From Lineus longissimus (taxonomy: Eukaryota; Nemertea; Pilidiophora; Heteronemertea; Lineidae): DNA of 64,000 nucleotides. Position 1 is the first letter of the stretch; each line of letters opens with the position of its first letter. The position numbers and the translations under genes are program-made. The notes beneath the pieces were generated by a model. That model worked only from the letters and a program-made list of their open reading frames with translations, did not search any database and was not told the DNA's origin. The DNA is taken from assembly GCF_910592395.1 (NCBI RefSeq), contig NC_088311.1:2296501-2360500 (forward strand), read 5' to 3'. Below, piece after piece: positions 62,925-64,000 of the stretch.

Positions 62925-64000
62925 CTTTACCTCAGAAGATTGACAAACACCACCTTTAAAGAATCATAATTTATATAGGTTAGCAATCAAATAATATCTA
63001 CATGCAGTTCACCGAAAAAAGACTGTGTGGCCACATATCATGTGTTCTTTTGTTTGTGTGCCCATATTTAGATATAGGCCCTATTTTGATTTTGAATGAC
63101 CACCTCAACTGGTGCGAGGATATCTTATTTGTGTCACTGCTTTGACTTGTCAATATCATTTTTCGTGGCGACAGGAGAAGGATACTTTTAGCACCATAGA
63201 TTGTTGCACTTGATTGGGAACAACGTTGTTCCCAATCAAGTGCATGAATCTATAGCAGAAACTTCAACATTTTATGATTGCACATTGTCAGTGTGTACCT
63301 AGAAAGGCTGAAAGGCAAAGCACTGTCAGACTGAGTACCTTGAATTCTGAGTGACCTAAAAATCAACCAACTTAACTGCGCATGCGTACACTGACACAGG
63401 CAACATAAACATTGAGTAGGAAATTCTTCCCGAACGAACTGCCTGCATGTAGTTTATAGAAAACTCACTTCAACATCAAGTCAGTAGAAACTGAATGAGA
63501 GGACAATAAACTAACAAACCCTACCGTGAATTTGCCATTAATCGGAGGGTTTAATAGAAATTTTTGAACTTGAACGATGGGGATGCAAAAATGGATGTTC
63601 GGAAAAATCCAAGATGGCAGACATTTTGCTATTTTACAAAAATCGGAGAAAGTTGTATTTCGAAACCAGTGAGCTGCGCTCAGAAGAGCAAACTGAGGGT
63701 GCAGAATTCCACTTAGTTGGCTCTGTACCTAACTGTGGTTCAAAATAAACTCATACAAGAACCTCTTCGGGACTGGAATATAACCGAATAAAGCCACATT
63801 TCTGATCAAGTCTGATCAAGTTTCATTTTTGCAAATCTCATTTCGCCAAAATCGCCATTGAACCAAGAAAATAATCAAGACTGCGCCCCATAAATAAATG
63901 GCAACCTATTGACACGCTATGCATCAGCACCATAAACTTATTTAACTGGCACCAACCTTTTGAGGAAGATAACTACCGATAAAGAGTTGGATTGCAGTGT
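62925..64000. promoter_or_regulatory. KDM4 5' flank
   Basis: No coding sequence is supported. A minus-strand acceptor-like CTTTAAAG near 62952-62958 before the start codon suggests an untranslated upstream exon. The plus strand has CAAGATGGCAGAC at about 63609, a YY1-like word. A perfect palindrome lies at 63207-63242. Confidence 0.4.
63207..63242. repeat. Perfect 36-bp palindrome (18-bp arms, no loop)
   Basis: CACTTGATTGGGAACAAC is followed directly by its exact reverse complement. Imperfect pairing extends outward on both sides through TATAGATT-like words to about 63196-63254. Confidence 0.95.

Overview
The window is animal nuclear DNA. Genes are split into many short exons with GT-AG (one GC-AG and one AT-AC) introns, intergenic gaps are small, there are several short inverted-repeat transposons, and every recognised protein is a metazoan orthologue. 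SCP2 still carries its thiolase-SCP2 fusion. KDM4 looks like the single ancestor-type gene with JmjN, JmjC, PHD and double Tudor domains. I read it as an invertebrate bilaterian, possibly a marine deuterostome or lophotrochozoan; the exact phylum is not decidable from this sequence.

Layout, left to right. 49-599 (-) holds the first two coding exons of STK11/LKB1, cut off by the window edge at a U12-type AT-AC donor. 1091-3142 (+) is a three-exon WD40-like protein ending in a SOCS box, head to head with STK11. 3830-4168 is a palindromic foldback element. 4665-13592 (+) is ANKRD13C in 13 exons. 15792-23557 (-) is SCP2/SCPx, convergent with ANKRD13C, whose last three exons are present twice; the upstream set ends in the peroxisomal signal SKL, the downstream set in SKR. 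24831-42444 (+) is NIPBL (Scc2/Nipped-B), 40 coding exons and 2154 codons, head to head with SCP2. 44650-47690 is a degenerate tandem repeat array between the convergent NIPBL and KDM4 genes. 49994-62924 (-) is a KDM4 (JMJD2) histone demethylase of 17 coding exons and about 2069 residues, roughly twice the length of human KDM4A because one 3.56-kb exon adds about 1187 low-complexity residues between JmjC and the PHD/Tudor part. 62925-64000 is its upstream region.

The genes do not form an operon or a pathway. STK11 (energy and polarity kinase), ANKRD13C (ER receptor biogenesis), SCPx (peroxisomal lipid oxidation), NIPBL (cohesin loading) and KDM4 (H3K9/K36 demethylation) are housekeeping-type genes. 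Exon models were built by hand from protein homology recalled from the families, splice consensus and reading-frame phase; cumulative phase is consistent through all modelled genes. Splice coordinates should be good to within a base or two, but untranslated exons and transcription starts are not resolved.

The most interesting points are the duplicated SCP2 terminal exons with differing peroxisomal signals, the conserved AT-AC intron of STK11, the giant KDM4 exon, the possibly myristoylated WD40-SOCS protein, and the repeat array with an inverted fragment.
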